DNA of 64,000 nucleotides from Mucilaginibacter oryzae (GCF_003148845.1 NZ_QGHA01000005.1:62001-126000), one strand, 5' to 3'; positions 9,186 through 18,646 are shown, counted from the stretch's first letter. Notes: a model not told the origin generated them from the letters alone. Numbers and translations are program-made.

Positions 9186-10568
9186 TTGAACGCCCGTTTC
9201 TTTTTCAACAGTATTCCGGTTAAATACAGGTTGCAGTACCGGGATTATTATACCTACCAGAACCTGATCGCGGTAAGGGCGGCAAGTGTGATATTTCTGA
9301 TACTTAATATTATTATCAGGATACTTTACCTCATATTCCCGGTGAGCCTTACCAAGGCGCAAAACTTCCCCGAATTTAACTTCAGCAACTGGGTTTTTAT
9401 TATCATAACCCCCATATTTCTTATAGCGGCCAATTTTTTTATAGTTGATTATAAAAAATTCAGAAAGGGCACTGCGGGCATGGCACTGCTGGTATTTCTG
9501 TTTGCGCTTTACATTATTGTATGCGGTATGTACTCCAGCTTTATTGCCACATCCGATCCCAGCAACGCCCTCACCCTTTACCTCATCGCTTTATGCCTTA
9601 TCAGTGTAATATTTGTTTTTGAATACTACGAAACCATGTTACTGCTGGTAGCCATTGAAGTATGCTTTACATCGCTGCTTTTTTACAGCCAGACCCCGGC
9701 TACCGAAATGCTGTATAACCAGCTGATTTCGGCCATATTGCTTTCGGCTTTTTATTTTACATCTCGGTATTTTTTTACTTATAAAGCCAATTATTATTTG
9801 CAGGTGATCGAGATTCGCGAAAAGAACTCGGAGATAGAGAAGGCCGGCGAATTTAAAAACCAGGTATTGGGCATGGTAGCGCATGATTTGCGGAACCCGA
9901 TAGCTGCGGTAGAATCCATAGCGATGATGATGGAGCTCGACGAGGTGGACGAGGAAACGCAGGATAATATTAACATGATAAAGGCATCGTGCGCCAAAGC
10001 CCGCAACATTATCGACGACCTGTTAGAAGCCGCCCGCGATGATAAAGTAGTGGTTTTTGAAACATGCAAAACCGAGCTTAACCAAATGCTAACCGGCATT
10101 GTGGCCGATTGGCGTTTGCAGCAAAGCAATACCGTAAATGTGGTGTTCAGCAGTTCGGTAAACCCGGCTTTCGCACAAATCAACCAGGAAAAGTTTCACA
10201 GGGTGATCGACAACCTGATCAGTAACGCGGTAAAGTTTTCGAAAGACCGCGACCAGGTAGATGTGCGCCTGTCTCAACAAGGGGATAACCTATTTGTAGA
10301 AGTGCAGGATTACGGTATGGGCATACCGGCCAATATCCTGCCTGAAATTTTCAACCGCTTTTCAAAAGCAGGCCGTACAGGTTTACGCGGCGAAAAATCG
10401 ACCGGATTAGGGCTTAGCATTGTAAGGCAGATAGTTGAAAAACATAAAGGCACTATAACGGTTACCAGCGCTGAAGGGCTGGGTTCTACTTTCAGCATAA
10501 AATTGCCTGCCACCGGGGCTACGGCTTTAGGTACTTTGCCAACGCCGGGGAACTACCGGGCAAAGTAA
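9186..10568 (+). CDS. Membrane-bound sensor histidine kinase
   Basis: The protein has about six membrane segments in its first ~200 residues, with no large periplasmic domain, so it probably senses a membrane or cytoplasmic signal. A short coiled coil leads to the DHp domain with phospho-acceptor GMVAHDLRNPIAAV (His ~233). The ATPase domain has the N box HRVIDNLISNAVKFS, G1 DYGMGIP and G2 GLGLSIVRQIVEKHKG. All kinase motifs are intact. There is no ATG before the first membrane segment. TTG at 9186 is chosen because a -7 promoter box overlaps the earlier TTG at 9162. No response regulator is adjacent, so its partner is elsewhere (orphan kinase). Confidence 0.85.
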   Translation: MNARFFFNSIPVKYRLQYRDYYTYQNLIAVRAASVIFLILNIIIRILYLIFPVSLTKAQNFPEFNFSNWVFIIITPIFLIAANFFIVDYKKFRKGTAGMALLVFLFALYIIVCGMYSSFIATSDPSNALTLYLIALCLISVIFVFEYYETMLLLVAIEVCFTSLLFYSQTPATEMLYNQLISAILLSAFYFTSRYFFTYKANYYLQVIEIREKNSEIEKAGEFKNQVLGMVAHDLRNPIAAVESIAMMMELDEVDEETQDNINMIKASCAKARNIIDDLLEAARDDKVVVFETCKTELNQMLTGIVADWRLQQSNTVNVVFSSSVNPAFAQINQEKFHRVIDNLISNAVKFSKDRDQVDVRLSQQGDNLFVEVQDYGMGIPANILPEIFNRFSKAGRTGLRGEKSTGLGLSIVRQIVEKHKGTITVTSAEGLGSTFSIKLPATGATALGTLPTPGNYRAK

Positions 10569-10675
10569 ATGGCACAGGCATTCAACAAAAGATGTAAACT
10601 ATTATCTTCATATTTGATAAATTTGGAATATCCCTTTAGTATATAACTTCTGCAGGTAACCTAACTTTATTTTCG

Positions 10676-11860
10676 ATGAACTATTTGGCATTTATATTTA
10701 ACTTGTTAATCGGAACTACACTTGCCTATTGCCAACAATCATCCAAACCACCCGTTTTCCCTTTACTTAGTTTATCGCTCGATTCGGGTTATCAATGGTT
10801 AGATAAGCCTTTTTTTAATGAAATAAATAGCGAAGTAAAGTTTATTGGATTGGGAGAGTTTAGTCACGGAGGGAAAGAGACAATTCTATTTAAATCCAAA
10901 ATGATCCAGTACCTTGTTAAAAACAAAGGGTACAGACGCCTGATGATAGAGTATCCAAATGTTGTTCTGCACAAAATAAATGATTATTTGCTTGATAAAA
11001 CTTTAACCAACCTTGATAGCGTGAAAGCGATAGCCCGAAGTACATTTGGCAGAACTTTTTTGGGCAACACTTCTTTTTATGATTTGATTATCTGGTTAAA
11101 GCAATATAACCTGTCGCAACCCAATGATATGGTAAGCGTTTACGGTTTCGACATAGAAGGTGCATCTGAAGCATTTGCTACGTATTTTATGAACAATTAC
11201 TTAATACCGTTTGACCGTAAAAATGCTCTTGATATTGGCGCAAACGCCAATATAGTTTTTAAAGACTCGATAACCTCCCTGGAGTTGAGATGGTTTCAAG
11301 CAAATAAAAAAACACTTAAGGAACGACTAAGTAAAACATCTTTTCGTGACCTGTTTTATGATGTTGAAGCCGCACAAAATAAGCTATTACATGCCGGGTT
11401 GCAAAAAACAAATATCTATAAAGCATCTGCATTTCGGGATAGCATCCAGGCTATAAATATCCTATCGCTTAATGATTCTAAAGCAATAATCTGGTCGCAT
11501 AATATTCACATAACCACCTCCGATTATGTTGTAAGCGCAGCTAATTATTTAAAGGCCATAGTTGGAAAACAGTATTATTGTGTGTTGACGGATTTTTTTA
11601 ACAGTGCAACAGTTTGGCTAATCTCTAATGAGGGTTCATTGTCAAAAAAGACGTTTTATGTCAGTCCCAAAACCACATCGTATTTATTACACCGAAAACT
11701 GGGAATTGATAACGGAATAGTGCTTTTTAAAGACCTCAAATCAAACCAGATACAGGTTAACAATATCGATAGGTTTGGCAATCAAGCTACCTTCGGTAAA
11801 GGCCATCCATTTGATGCGCTTGTTATTTTGGGGCCGGTTACACCCTTTATTTTTAATTAA
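10676..11860 (+). CDS. Exported erythromycin-esterase-family protein
   Basis: This 394-residue protein has a signal peptide (MNYLAFIFNLLIGTTLAYCQ) and the erythromycin esterase-type core: GEFSHGGKE at 60-68, RLMIEYPN, VSVYGFDIEGA and IIWSHNIHI. The Glu/His of GExSHG and the later His residues match the active site of the Ere/succinoglycan-biosynthesis superfamily. Real macrolide esterases are a small part of this family, and most members have unknown substrates. The gene is clearly richer in A and T than its neighbours (long AAA/TTT runs and many AAA and ATA codons), which hints at later acquisition. A TAAATTTG box at 10618-10625 could be its promoter. Macrolide resistance is not shown. Confidence 0.75.
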   Translation: MNYLAFIFNLLIGTTLAYCQQSSKPPVFPLLSLSLDSGYQWLDKPFFNEINSEVKFIGLGEFSHGGKETILFKSKMIQYLVKNKGYRRLMIEYPNVVLHKINDYLLDKTLTNLDSVKAIARSTFGRTFLGNTSFYDLIIWLKQYNLSQPNDMVSVYGFDIEGASEAFATYFMNNYLIPFDRKNALDIGANANIVFKDSITSLELRWFQANKKTLKERLSKTSFRDLFYDVEAAQNKLLHAGLQKTNIYKASAFRDSIQAINILSLNDSKAIIWSHNIHITTSDYVVSAANYLKAIVGKQYYCVLTDFFNSATVWLISNEGSLSKKTFYVSPKTTSYLLHRKLGIDNGIVLFKDLKSNQIQVNNIDRFGNQATFGKGHPFDALVILGPVTPFIFN

Positions 11861-11919
11861 AAACCAGCAGAGTCAATTTAAAGCTGCAAACTCTTGTTGG
11901 CTAACATACCTTATCACAA

Positions 11920-13341
11920 TCAGTAAGTAACCTGATCATAAAACCGCCCATCAAAATTCACCAGAAACAACTCGGTAGTAGCCCGGGTAAGGGCCGTATA
12001 AAACCAGCGTAAAAAATCCATATTGATCATATCATCAGTTAAATAGCCCTGATCAACAAATACGGCATCCCATTGGCCGCCCTGGGCTTTGTGGCAGGTA
12101 ATAGCATAAGCAAACTTAATTTGCAGCGCGTTGTAATACGGGTTAAGCTTCAGTTCATTATGCATCATACGCTTGTTGGGCAGGTGCTCATAATCCTTCA
12201 TCACCTCGGTATAAAAACGTTTCTGATCGTCGTGGCTTAGCGCCGGCGAATCGGCATAAATAGTATCCAGCAGCACCTTGCAATCCAATGTAGGGTCTTC
12301 GGCATAGTCAATAAATTCCAGTTGCACATCGGCAAACCTGAAACCGTACATTTCTTCGGTGCGGCGTACTTTTACTATACGAGCGATATCCCCGTTGGCA
12401 ATAAAGGCCGTGCTGGCCTCTTCCTTATCCTGAAGCCAGAAATAATTATTTTTTACAATCATGATCTGGTCACCGCCCGTCAGCTCTTCTTCACGGTATA
12501 AAATGCGGTTACGAATTTGCCCGTTATATTGGTTGGCGTTTTTGTTTGAACGGCAAATCACCAGCGTACGATCGTGCCCGTATTTGCGGTAGGCATATTC
12601 CAGGCCCTCGGGCAGGCGTTCGCCCGTCATCCGGTATACATCCCGGTATCCCTTGGTGATAATTTGGGGCGCTTCAATACTTTCATTCCTGATCAGGTCG
12701 CGAACGTTGGTGGCATTAAACAAAATGCCCGAGTCTTTTTGCTGGCGCAGCACTTCGGTAAGTTCATAGTTAAACACGGTAAGCCCGAACTTTTCGCTCA
12801 TCAGCTTTTCATCAAGCGCCGGGCTATCTTCCGCCCCTACCGGCGGCAGCTGGGCCGTATCACCTACCAATACCAGTTTACAGTTTTTATCGTTGTAAAC
12901 ATACCGCAGCAAATCAAACAGTAATGATACCTGGTTGTGGCTATTCGCCTCGTCCGAAATCATGGAGGCCTCATCAACAATAAACAAGGTATCGCTGGCC
13001 AGGTTATCAGCCAGGGCAAAACCCTGATCCATTGTTAAAGCCGATTTTTTACGGTAGATGCGCTTATGGATAGTAAAAGCCTTCCGGCCCGAGTAGTTGG
13101 TAATTACTTTGGCGGCCCGGCCTGTGGGCGCCAGTAAAACCGCTTTATAATTGTAGTTGCGCAGGGCCTTTACCAGCGCGCCAACAATAGTGGTTTTACC
13201 GGTACCGGCATAACCCTTCATGATGAAGCATTCGTCGCCCTCGTTGCTTTGCAAAAACAAGTGCAGGTGGTTAAATAATTCCTGCTGCTGCGCCGTGGGC
13301 TGGTGCGGGAAGGCTTTAAGGATATGACCGGGATTTGACAC
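11920..13341 (-). CDS. RecD-like superfamily 1 DNA helicase
   Basis: This 473-residue ATPase has Walker A GYAGTGKTT (43-51), Walker B LFIVDEASMI (~118), KLVLVGDTAQLPPVG (motif III) and C-terminal ITCHKAQGGQWDAVFVDQG plus FYTALTRAT (motifs V-VI, UvrD_C_2). It has the single compact form seen in Bacteroidota RecD2/Pif1-like helicases and lacks the long N-terminal region of RecD2. It acts on DNA in the cytoplasm, probably in repair or replication restart. The start is GTG at 13339-13341, since the next Met is inside Walker A. It is convergent with the Ere-like gene and divergent from a small membrane protein gene. Confidence 0.9.
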   Translation of the reverse strand: MSNPGHILKAFPHQPTAQQQELFNHLHLFLQSNEGDECFIMKGYAGTGKTTIVGALVKALRNYNYKAVLLAPTGRAAKVITNYSGRKAFTIHKRIYRKKSALTMDQGFALADNLASDTLFIVDEASMISDEANSHNQVSLLFDLLRYVYNDKNCKLVLVGDTAQLPPVGAEDSPALDEKLMSEKFGLTVFNYELTEVLRQQKDSGILFNATNVRDLIRNESIEAPQIITKGYRDVYRMTGERLPEGLEYAYRKYGHDRTLVICRSNKNANQYNGQIRNRILYREEELTGGDQIMIVKNNYFWLQDKEEASTAFIANGDIARIVKVRRTEEMYGFRFADVQLEFIDYAEDPTLDCKVLLDTIYADSPALSHDDQKRFYTEVMKDYEHLPNKRMMHNELKLNPYYNALQIKFAYAITCHKAQGGQWDAVFVDQGYLTDDMINMDFLRWFYTALTRATTELFLVNFDGRFYDQVTY

Positions 13342-13398
13342 CTTGCAAAAATGATGATAAGTAATTTAATTGAGTAAGAATAATTTTACATTTGAGCC

Positions 13399-13869
13399 AT
13401 GGAATTTGACAATAACGAAGAACAACGATATAGCGACGACGATTACGTAGATATTTACTCCAAACGGGCCATATTCTGGTTTTCGTTTTTCAACCTGATA
13501 TTTGGCGGAGTGCTGCTTGTTATTAACCTATACAACGCCGGCTTTAAAAAGGCTATACCGGCGGTACTGGCTTTTGTTTTGTTTTTTACCTATCTCTCGT
13601 CGTTTATCATACTACACTCGGGCATCAACATGCAGTTACTGGTTGATGCAATGAACACGGCTACCAAAGGCGGCCAACCAACACCCCAGCAGTTAAATAC
13701 ATTACTTACGGTATTGGGTATTAACCTTGGTTTAGGCTTAATTGGCGCGCTCATTTTAACACAGTTATTTTTTAAGCGTTATTTCCCGGATAACGACTAT
13801 TATCCAAAGCCTATCGGCATACCATTATTGATCTTCATCCTTCTGATGTTTATTTCACGTATGGTATAA
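13399..13869 (+). CDS. Small membrane protein of unknown function (four helices)
   Basis: The 156-residue protein has an acidic N-terminus (MEFDNNEEQRYSDDDYVDIY) and four predicted membrane segments: about 30-50, 58-77, 113-131 and 139-156. A short loop between helices 2 and 3 is rich in Thr, Gln and Pro. No catalytic motif is visible. A TACATTTG box (13387-13394) lies 5 bp before the ATG, too close for a normal leader, so its role is uncertain. The gene is divergent from the helicase, 57 bp apart. Confidence 0.7.
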   Translation: MEFDNNEEQRYSDDDYVDIYSKRAIFWFSFFNLIFGGVLLVINLYNAGFKKAIPAVLAFVLFFTYLSSFIILHSGINMQLLVDAMNTATKGGQPTPQQLNTLLTVLGINLGLGLIGALILTQLFFKRYFPDNDYYPKPIGIPLLIFILLMFISRMV

Positions 13870-13930
13870 CAGTCTTTGGCGCTTCGCAATTTTGACAGGG
13901 AAATCGCCTTTAAAAAATATACAATAAGCT

Positions 13931-14014
13931 GCCTCACCTAAATCCTCTCCAAAGGCGAGGATTTTGAGAAACAAGGCGCACCCTCTCCTTTGGAGGGCTG
14001 GGGTGAGGCCTTTT
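13931..14014 (-). repeat. Intergenic ~90 bp repeat, copy 3 (reverse orientation)
   Basis: The left end GCCTCACCTAAATCCTCTCC is the reverse complement of the copy 1 right arm. The right end (to GGGGTGAGGCCTTTT) is the reverse complement of the copy 1 left arm. The element is therefore mobile in either orientation or has been inverted. Confidence 0.8.
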
Positions 14015-14111
14015 GACATAGGCAATGGCAATTCTTTTTTAAGGTGATTACCTGCAATTTTGATTGTTAAGGCATAGCTATCAGCCAAAAATGTTACTTT
14101 TGTTAACCGGT

Positions 14112-14924
14112 ATGAGCGAACATAACTATACTTACCACGATGATAGCTTTAGTTTGGATAAAACTGAGGGCTACACTTTATTGATACAGGTTGAAAGCAA
14201 CACATTTTCGTACGCGATAAGCAACAAGGGGCACCTCATTGCATGGTCGGAAAACCACCCGCTGGATGAACTGAGCGATCCGCAGGAATTGCTCGACCTG
14301 CTATCCGCCCGTTATCACCAGGTTATTCTCGGCTTACCGGCTCAAAACTTTACGCTTATACCCAAAGATCTGGCCACCGTTGAACGCATCCCCCATATCG
14401 CGCGGTTTTTAGATGTGAAAGCCGGGAATAAGGTATTAGCCCAGGCGCTGGATGATGATAATGTAATTGTTTATAATGCCCCGGGCACCGCCGTAGATGC
14501 CGCCGAAGAGTTTGGCCTCCGCAATACGGTTTTCACTTCAAAGGGATGGTTAACCGCCATTGCTCAAAACAACCCTGGCAGTAATGACCTGTATTTGAAT
14601 ATTGAAAATAACCGGGTGGAGATCTGCTATTTCGCCCCGGGTAAACTTCGCTTTTACAACGCCTTTGATTTTACAGGCGATGACGAGCTTGTTTATTACG
14701 CAGCGCTTGTTGCCGGCGAGCTTAACCTTGATGCCAGGCTCACCACCCTGCATTTAAGTGGCGACGTTGACGAAAACGGCAGTAAACTTAACCGCCTGGC
14801 GGCTTTTTTCAAAAAAGCTGAAGTTAATACCTTACAGGTGCTTCAATTACCTAAAGAGATTGTGCCCCACCGGGTGCTGTCAATAGCCTCCCTTTCATTA
14901 TGCGCATCATCGGAGGTAGCTTAA
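14112..14924 (+). CDS. DUF3822 family protein (actin-like ATPase fold)
   Basis: The product starts MSEHNYTYHDDSFSLDKTEG and is about 270 residues long. Patterns such as LLIQVESNTFSYAI, LYLNIENNRVEICYF and LRFYNAFDFTGDDELVYYAAL fit the DUF3822 family of Bacteroidota. This family has an RNase H-like fold and is almost always next to rsmD. The frame is open further upstream (ATG at 14091, TTG at 14064). The 14112 start gives the usual family N-terminus and lies after a TAnnTTTG box at 14095-14102. Its stop overlaps the rsmD start by 25 bp, so the two are translationally coupled. Biochemical function unknown. Confidence 0.85.
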   Translation: MSEHNYTYHDDSFSLDKTEGYTLLIQVESNTFSYAISNKGHLIAWSENHPLDELSDPQELLDLLSARYHQVILGLPAQNFTLIPKDLATVERIPHIARFLDVKAGNKVLAQALDDDNVIVYNAPGTAVDAAEEFGLRNTVFTSKGWLTAIAQNNPGSNDLYLNIENNRVEICYFAPGKLRFYNAFDFTGDDELVYYAALVAGELNLDARLTTLHLSGDVDENGSKLNRLAAFFKKAEVNTLQVLQLPKEIVPHRVLSIASLSLCASSEVA

Positions 14925-15442
14925 AAGGCTTACGCCTTAACCCGCCCAAAAACTTACCTGTACGCCCAACTACCGATCTGGCTAAGGAAGCTTTATTTAA
15001 CATCCTGCTTAACCAGGTTGAATTTGATGGCATTAAAGTGCTTGATTTGTTCAGCGGCACCGGCAATATCTCGCTCGAGTTTGCGTCGAGGGGCGCGGAG
15101 CAGGTAATATCTGTAGACAGGAGTATCCATTGTGTAAATTACCTGAAGGATACATCGCGCCAGCATAATTTAACGCAGATAAAAACTTACAGGGAAGACG
15201 TATTTAAATACCTGAATATAGAAACTGAACAATACGACCTGGTTTTTGCCGATCCGCCTTATGATCTGAACCGGATCCCGGATTTGCCGAAAGTAGTTTT
15301 TGACCGAAACCTGCTTAAACCGGATGGCTTGTTGATTGTTGAGCATCAATCCATGCAAAACCTGAGCAACCACCCCGCTTTTGTGGAGCAGCGCAAATAC
15401 GGGCATTCGTCATTTTCGTTTTTCAGACAAACTCAATCCTGA
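14900..15442 (+). CDS. rsmD: 16S rRNA (guanine-966-N2)-methyltransferase RsmD
   Basis: The 180-residue protein begins MRIIGGSLKGLRLNPP and has the SAM-binding motif DLFSGTGN (49-56) and the catalytic ADPPYD (117-122), which together define RsmD. It transfers a methyl group from SAM to G966 (E. coli numbering) of 16S rRNA in the 30S subunit. The start overlaps the end of the DUF3822 gene, so the pair forms an operon. Its stop overlaps the convergent DeoR gene by 10 bp. Confidence 0.95.
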   Translation: MRIIGGSLKGLRLNPPKNLPVRPTTDLAKEALFNILLNQVEFDGIKVLDLFSGTGNISLEFASRGAEQVISVDRSIHCVNYLKDTSRQHNLTQIKTYREDVFKYLNIETEQYDLVFADPPYDLNRIPDLPKVVFDRNLLKPDGLLIVEHQSMQNLSNHPAFVEQRKYGHSSFSFFRQTQS

Positions 15443-16185
15443 GTTTGCATTACAACCAGACCGTGCTTTGCAAAGGCGTTGGTTTTACTGTTGTCCGCAT
15501 TCGTGATAATTGCGTTTAATACGGTAAGCGGGGCGAAATTAAGATAAGTTTCCCGGCCAATTTTACTGCTATCGCAAAGTATATAGTTGTAAGCGCAGTT
15601 TGCCAGGAAGGCTTTGGTGATCGAAGCCTCATTTTCGCTATTGGCAAATAAACCCGCCGCTGATATGCCATCAACACCCAAAAAAGCTTTGTTTGCCCGG
15701 TATTTGTTAATGTGTTCGATGGCCGTTGCGCCATGAACCGCCTGCCGCTCTTTGTCCAGTTCGCCGCCTATAATATTGACGCTTGCCATGCTATCCTGCA
15801 GTTCATAAACCACAGGCAACGAATTGGTGATCACTTTAATTTTTTTATTTTTTATAAACCGGCAAAGCCTGAAAACCGTGCTTCCGCAATCCATAAATAT
15901 AATGTCGCCATCATTAATCTGGGTGGAGGCCAGGCGGCAGATGGCGTCTTTCACTTCGGCATTTTGCGCGCTTTTGTTAACAAAAGCATGGGGCTTTTGA
16001 AGCGGGTTTACCTTTACAGCCCCGCCATGGGTGCGATACAATAAACCGTCGGCAGCCAACTGGTTGAGGTCGCGACGGACGGTGATCTCCGAAACTTCAA
16101 GCAAGGCAGCAATATTTTTAATATCCACCTCACCATCAGCTTCGATATGCTCCAATATTTTTTGCATTCTTTTTTGAAAGTTCAT
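15433..16185 (-). CDS. DeoR-family transcription regulator
   Basis: The ATG at 16183-16185 (MNFQKRMQKILEHIEADGEV) gives 250 residues. The N-terminal winged helix-turn-helix (VDIKNIAALLEVSEITVRRD, ending with the signature YRTHGGAV) is classical DeoR. The C-terminal sensor domain follows with GDIIFMDCGSTV, ITNSLPVVYEL, GVDGISAAGLFANSE and ILCDSSKIGRE. Such regulators usually repress sugar-phosphate pathways and respond to a phosphorylated sugar. The gene is divergent from the Nudix gene with 55 bp between them, so the Nudix gene could be a target, but no sugar operon is adjacent. It overlaps rsmD tail to tail. Confidence 0.9.
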   Translation of the reverse strand: MNFQKRMQKILEHIEADGEVDIKNIAALLEVSEITVRRDLNQLAADGLLYRTHGGAVKVNPLQKPHAFVNKSAQNAEVKDAICRLASTQINDGDIIFMDCGSTVFRLCRFIKNKKIKVITNSLPVVYELQDSMASVNIIGGELDKERQAVHGATAIEHINKYRANKAFLGVDGISAAGLFANSENEASITKAFLANCAYNYILCDSSKIGRETYLNFAPLTVLNAIITNADNSKTNAFAKHGLVVMQTQD

Positions 16186-16240
16186 TTTAATCAGCTTAAT
16201 TTGTTCAAAAATAATCATTATCGATCAAAATAAATCAAAA

Positions 16241-16819
16241 ATGAAAAATATTACTATCCTTAAAACCGAAGTACTCGCTAATTTCAGATATACCCTGCGC
16301 AAAATAACCTACGAAGCCACCCGTGCTGACGGCAACACCTCGGTACAGGAGCGCGAAGCTTACGACAGGGGTAACGGCGCTACCGTACTGCTTTACAACA
16401 AAGCCCAGCAAACCGTGGTGCTCATTAAGCAGTTCAGGCTCCCCACCCTGCTTAACGGCAATCCTGGCGGCATGCTGATTGAAACCTGTGCCGGATTGCT
16501 GGACAAGGATAACCCCGAAGAATGTATTAAACGCGAGATAGAGGAAGAAACCGGCTATAAAATAGACGAAGTGAAAAAAGTGATGGAAGTATACATGTCG
16601 CCGGGATCGGTTACCGAAATTTTATACTTTTTTGTAGCAGAATACCATAAAGAACTGAAACTGTATGAAGGCGGCGGCTTGGAAGAGGAAAACGAAGACA
16701 TTGAGGTAATGGAAATCCCTTTTACCGAGGCACTGGAAATGGTTAAGACAGGCGAAATAAAAGATGCCAAAACCATTATGCTGATACAATATGCTGAGAT
16801 AAACGGGTTGATGAAGTAA
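16241..16819 (+). CDS. nudK: NudK-type Nudix hydrolase (GDP-mannose pyrophosphatase family)
   Basis: The 192-residue length and sequence match NudK (E. coli 191 residues). The Nudix box starts GLLDKDNPEECIKREIEEET, with the REIEEETG core intact. Upstream MLIETCAG and QFRLPT are family signatures, and MSPGSVTE follows. NudK hydrolyses GDP-mannose to GMP and mannose-1-phosphate with Mg2+, in the cytoplasm. ADP-ribose-type substrates are possible because the two subfamilies are close. It is monocistronic and divergent from the DeoR regulator. Confidence 0.85.
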   Translation: MKNITILKTEVLANFRYTLRKITYEATRADGNTSVQEREAYDRGNGATVLLYNKAQQTVVLIKQFRLPTLLNGNPGGMLIETCAGLLDKDNPEECIKREIEEETGYKIDEVKKVMEVYMSPGSVTEILYFFVAEYHKELKLYEGGGLEEENEDIEVMEIPFTEALEMVKTGEIKDAKTIMLIQYAEINGLMK

Positions 16820-16951
16820 GTGCAGCTTTATCATCCGCTGTCAAATGCCGGTCATTCGTTACAAAACGGTGGCTTTTTATTAAATTATTTTTAATAAAAC
16901 TGCTATTCAAAGTTAAGTTTTGTAATTTAGAGACTGTTAACGCCCTATTTA

Positions 16952-17524
16952 ATGATCCGTTATAATCAACTATCCGACGAGGAACTACTGCAGCTTTTGG
17001 TTGAGCAGGACACCCGCGCGTTTAGCGAAATTTATAACCGCTACTGGAGCAGGCTCATTGCCATGGCCTACAGCCATACCAAAGAAAAATTTGCCGCGGA
17101 AGAAATTGTGCAGGAAATTTTTTTGAGTGTATGGGCGAGGCGCGACGTCATCAGGATCGATTCATTAAAAGCATATTTGGCAACGGCTGTTAAATTTTCG
17201 GTGTTTAAATACCATTACAACCAAACCAGGAACGCAAAGGTATTAGGAGCGCTTAACCATGCCCCCCCTCCGCTTACCGACGAGATAGTACACGCCAGGT
17301 TTTTAGAGGAGTATATTAACGGCATAGTTGAGCAGCTGCCCGAAAAATGCCGCATTATTTACAAACACAGCCGGAACAAGGGGATGTCTGCAAAAGATAT
17401 AGCACAGGAAATGTCGATTGCTGAGAAAACCGTGGAGGCGCATCTCACCAAAGCATTAAAAACCCTGCGGCTTAACTTAAAAGGGCTTTTCGTTTTACTG
17501 GCTATAGCCCTCAAACTCCTGTAA
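16952..17524 (+). CDS. ECF RNA polymerase sigma factor (FecI-like)
   Basis: The 190-residue protein has sigma region 2 (DTRAFSEIYNRYWSRLIAMA ... AEEIVQEIFLSVWARRD) and region 4 (VEQLPEKCRIIYKHSRNKGM ... IAQEMSIAEKTVEAHLTKAL). It ends in a hydrophobic tail (FVLLAIALKLL), common in Bacteroidota FecI-like sigmas. It would direct transcription of the downstream SusC/SusD genes when released by the FecR protein encoded next. This order (sigma, FecR, STN-domain SusC, SusD) is the standard trans-envelope signalling set. Confidence 0.95.
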   Translation: MIRYNQLSDEELLQLLVEQDTRAFSEIYNRYWSRLIAMAYSHTKEKFAAEEIVQEIFLSVWARRDVIRIDSLKAYLATAVKFSVFKYHYNQTRNAKVLGALNHAPPPLTDEIVHARFLEEYINGIVEQLPEKCRIIYKHSRNKGMSAKDIAQEMSIAEKTVEAHLTKALKTLRLNLKGLFVLLAIALKLL

Positions 17525-17671
17525 TTCTCCCCTTTTTACTACCCCCCCGCAACCGCGCTTGGTTCAATGGATCTTTTCTTAAAATAGACTGGTTAAAAAA
17601 AATAAAATTTTTCTCATTTCGCACTAAGGGTAAAGCGCAGGTTTTAGTACTTCCATATAACTAAACAGAAA

Positions 17672-18646
17672 ATGGAAAGCGACAAACTGAACGAGCTGAT
17701 CAAAAAGTACATTGACGGTACTGCCACCGCAGCCGAAAAGGAAGAGTTACGGCAATGGTACCGGCTTAGTGAGGTAAGTGAAGATTTGTTATCGCCCTAT
17801 GAAAACCCCGGCGAAGAAAACGAGGCGAAGGCGAGGCTCCTGAACAAACTCGTACCCCAACTCGCCGTTGATGAAACAGCTGTACCGCGCATAGGCCTTA
17901 ACAAAGGCTTTTGGTATAGCGTGGCCGCCGCCGTATTATTGGTGCTTGGTGCGGGAGCTTTCTTCATTTCGAAAAACGGCGACAATAACAACAAAGCTAA
18001 CCTGGCATACACAACAATCAAAACCAGGCGCGGTGAGCACAAAAAGCTAAGCCTTGCCGATGGTTCAACGCTTTGGCTGGGACCTGAGTGCAGTGTAAAA
18101 TACCCTTTAGCGTTTTCGGGCCCCACCCGGGAGATTATATTTAGCGGCGAGGCTTTTTTTGATATCGCTAAAGATAAAAAACACCCTTTTATTGTACACA
18201 CAGGCAACAGCAGTGTAAAAGTACTGGGCACAACGTTCAACATCAACAATTACCATTCGCTTACCTTATCGTTATTTACCGGGAAAGTTGCTTTTTCGGC
18301 AGCCTCCGGAAAAGAGGAACTGCTGCCGGGCCAAAGGATTGTTTACACGGCTGAAACGGGCTTAATAAAAAAGGAAAATATGCCCGATGCGGAAAGTATC
18401 GCAGCAAGGCATAATGGCTATTACGAATACAAAAATGTGCGTGTTGCAGATATTGTTGAAGATATAAACAGAAATTTCAATACTGATTTCAAGGTAGAAG
18501 GAGCGGTTAGGGACTCCCTTTTTTACGGAAGGCTGAAACCGGGCGAAAGCATTGAGCATTTTCTTTCAAAACTTAGAAGAGTGGTTGATGCCGATGTAAC
18601 AAATGAAGATAAAAGGCACATGACGAAAGGAGGAAGTGGTAATTGA
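17672..18646 (+). CDS. FecR-family anti-sigma factor
   Basis: The 324-residue protein has a cytoplasmic N-terminus (MESDKLNELIKKYIDGTATA) and one membrane helix (~88-104, YSVAAAVLLVLGAGAFF). The periplasmic FecR domain follows (RGEHKKLSLADGSTLWLGPE ... GEAFFDIAKDKKHPF ... VKVLGTTFNINNY) and then a C-terminal DUF4974 segment (YYEYKNVRVADIVEDINRNF). It holds the ECF sigma at the membrane and receives the loaded signal from the STN domain of the SusC encoded downstream. The C-terminus is slightly extended (KRHMTKGGSGN). Confidence 0.95.
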   Translation: MESDKLNELIKKYIDGTATAAEKEELRQWYRLSEVSEDLLSPYENPGEENEAKARLLNKLVPQLAVDETAVPRIGLNKGFWYSVAAAVLLVLGAGAFFISKNGDNNNKANLAYTTIKTRRGEHKKLSLADGSTLWLGPECSVKYPLAFSGPTREIIFSGEAFFDIAKDKKHPFIVHTGNSSVKVLGTTFNINNYHSLTLSLFTGKVAFSAASGKEELLPGQRIVYTAETGLIKKENMPDAESIAARHNGYYEYKNVRVADIVEDINRNFNTDFKVEGAVRDSLFYGRLKPGESIEHFLSKLRRVVDADVTNEDKRHMTKGGSGN

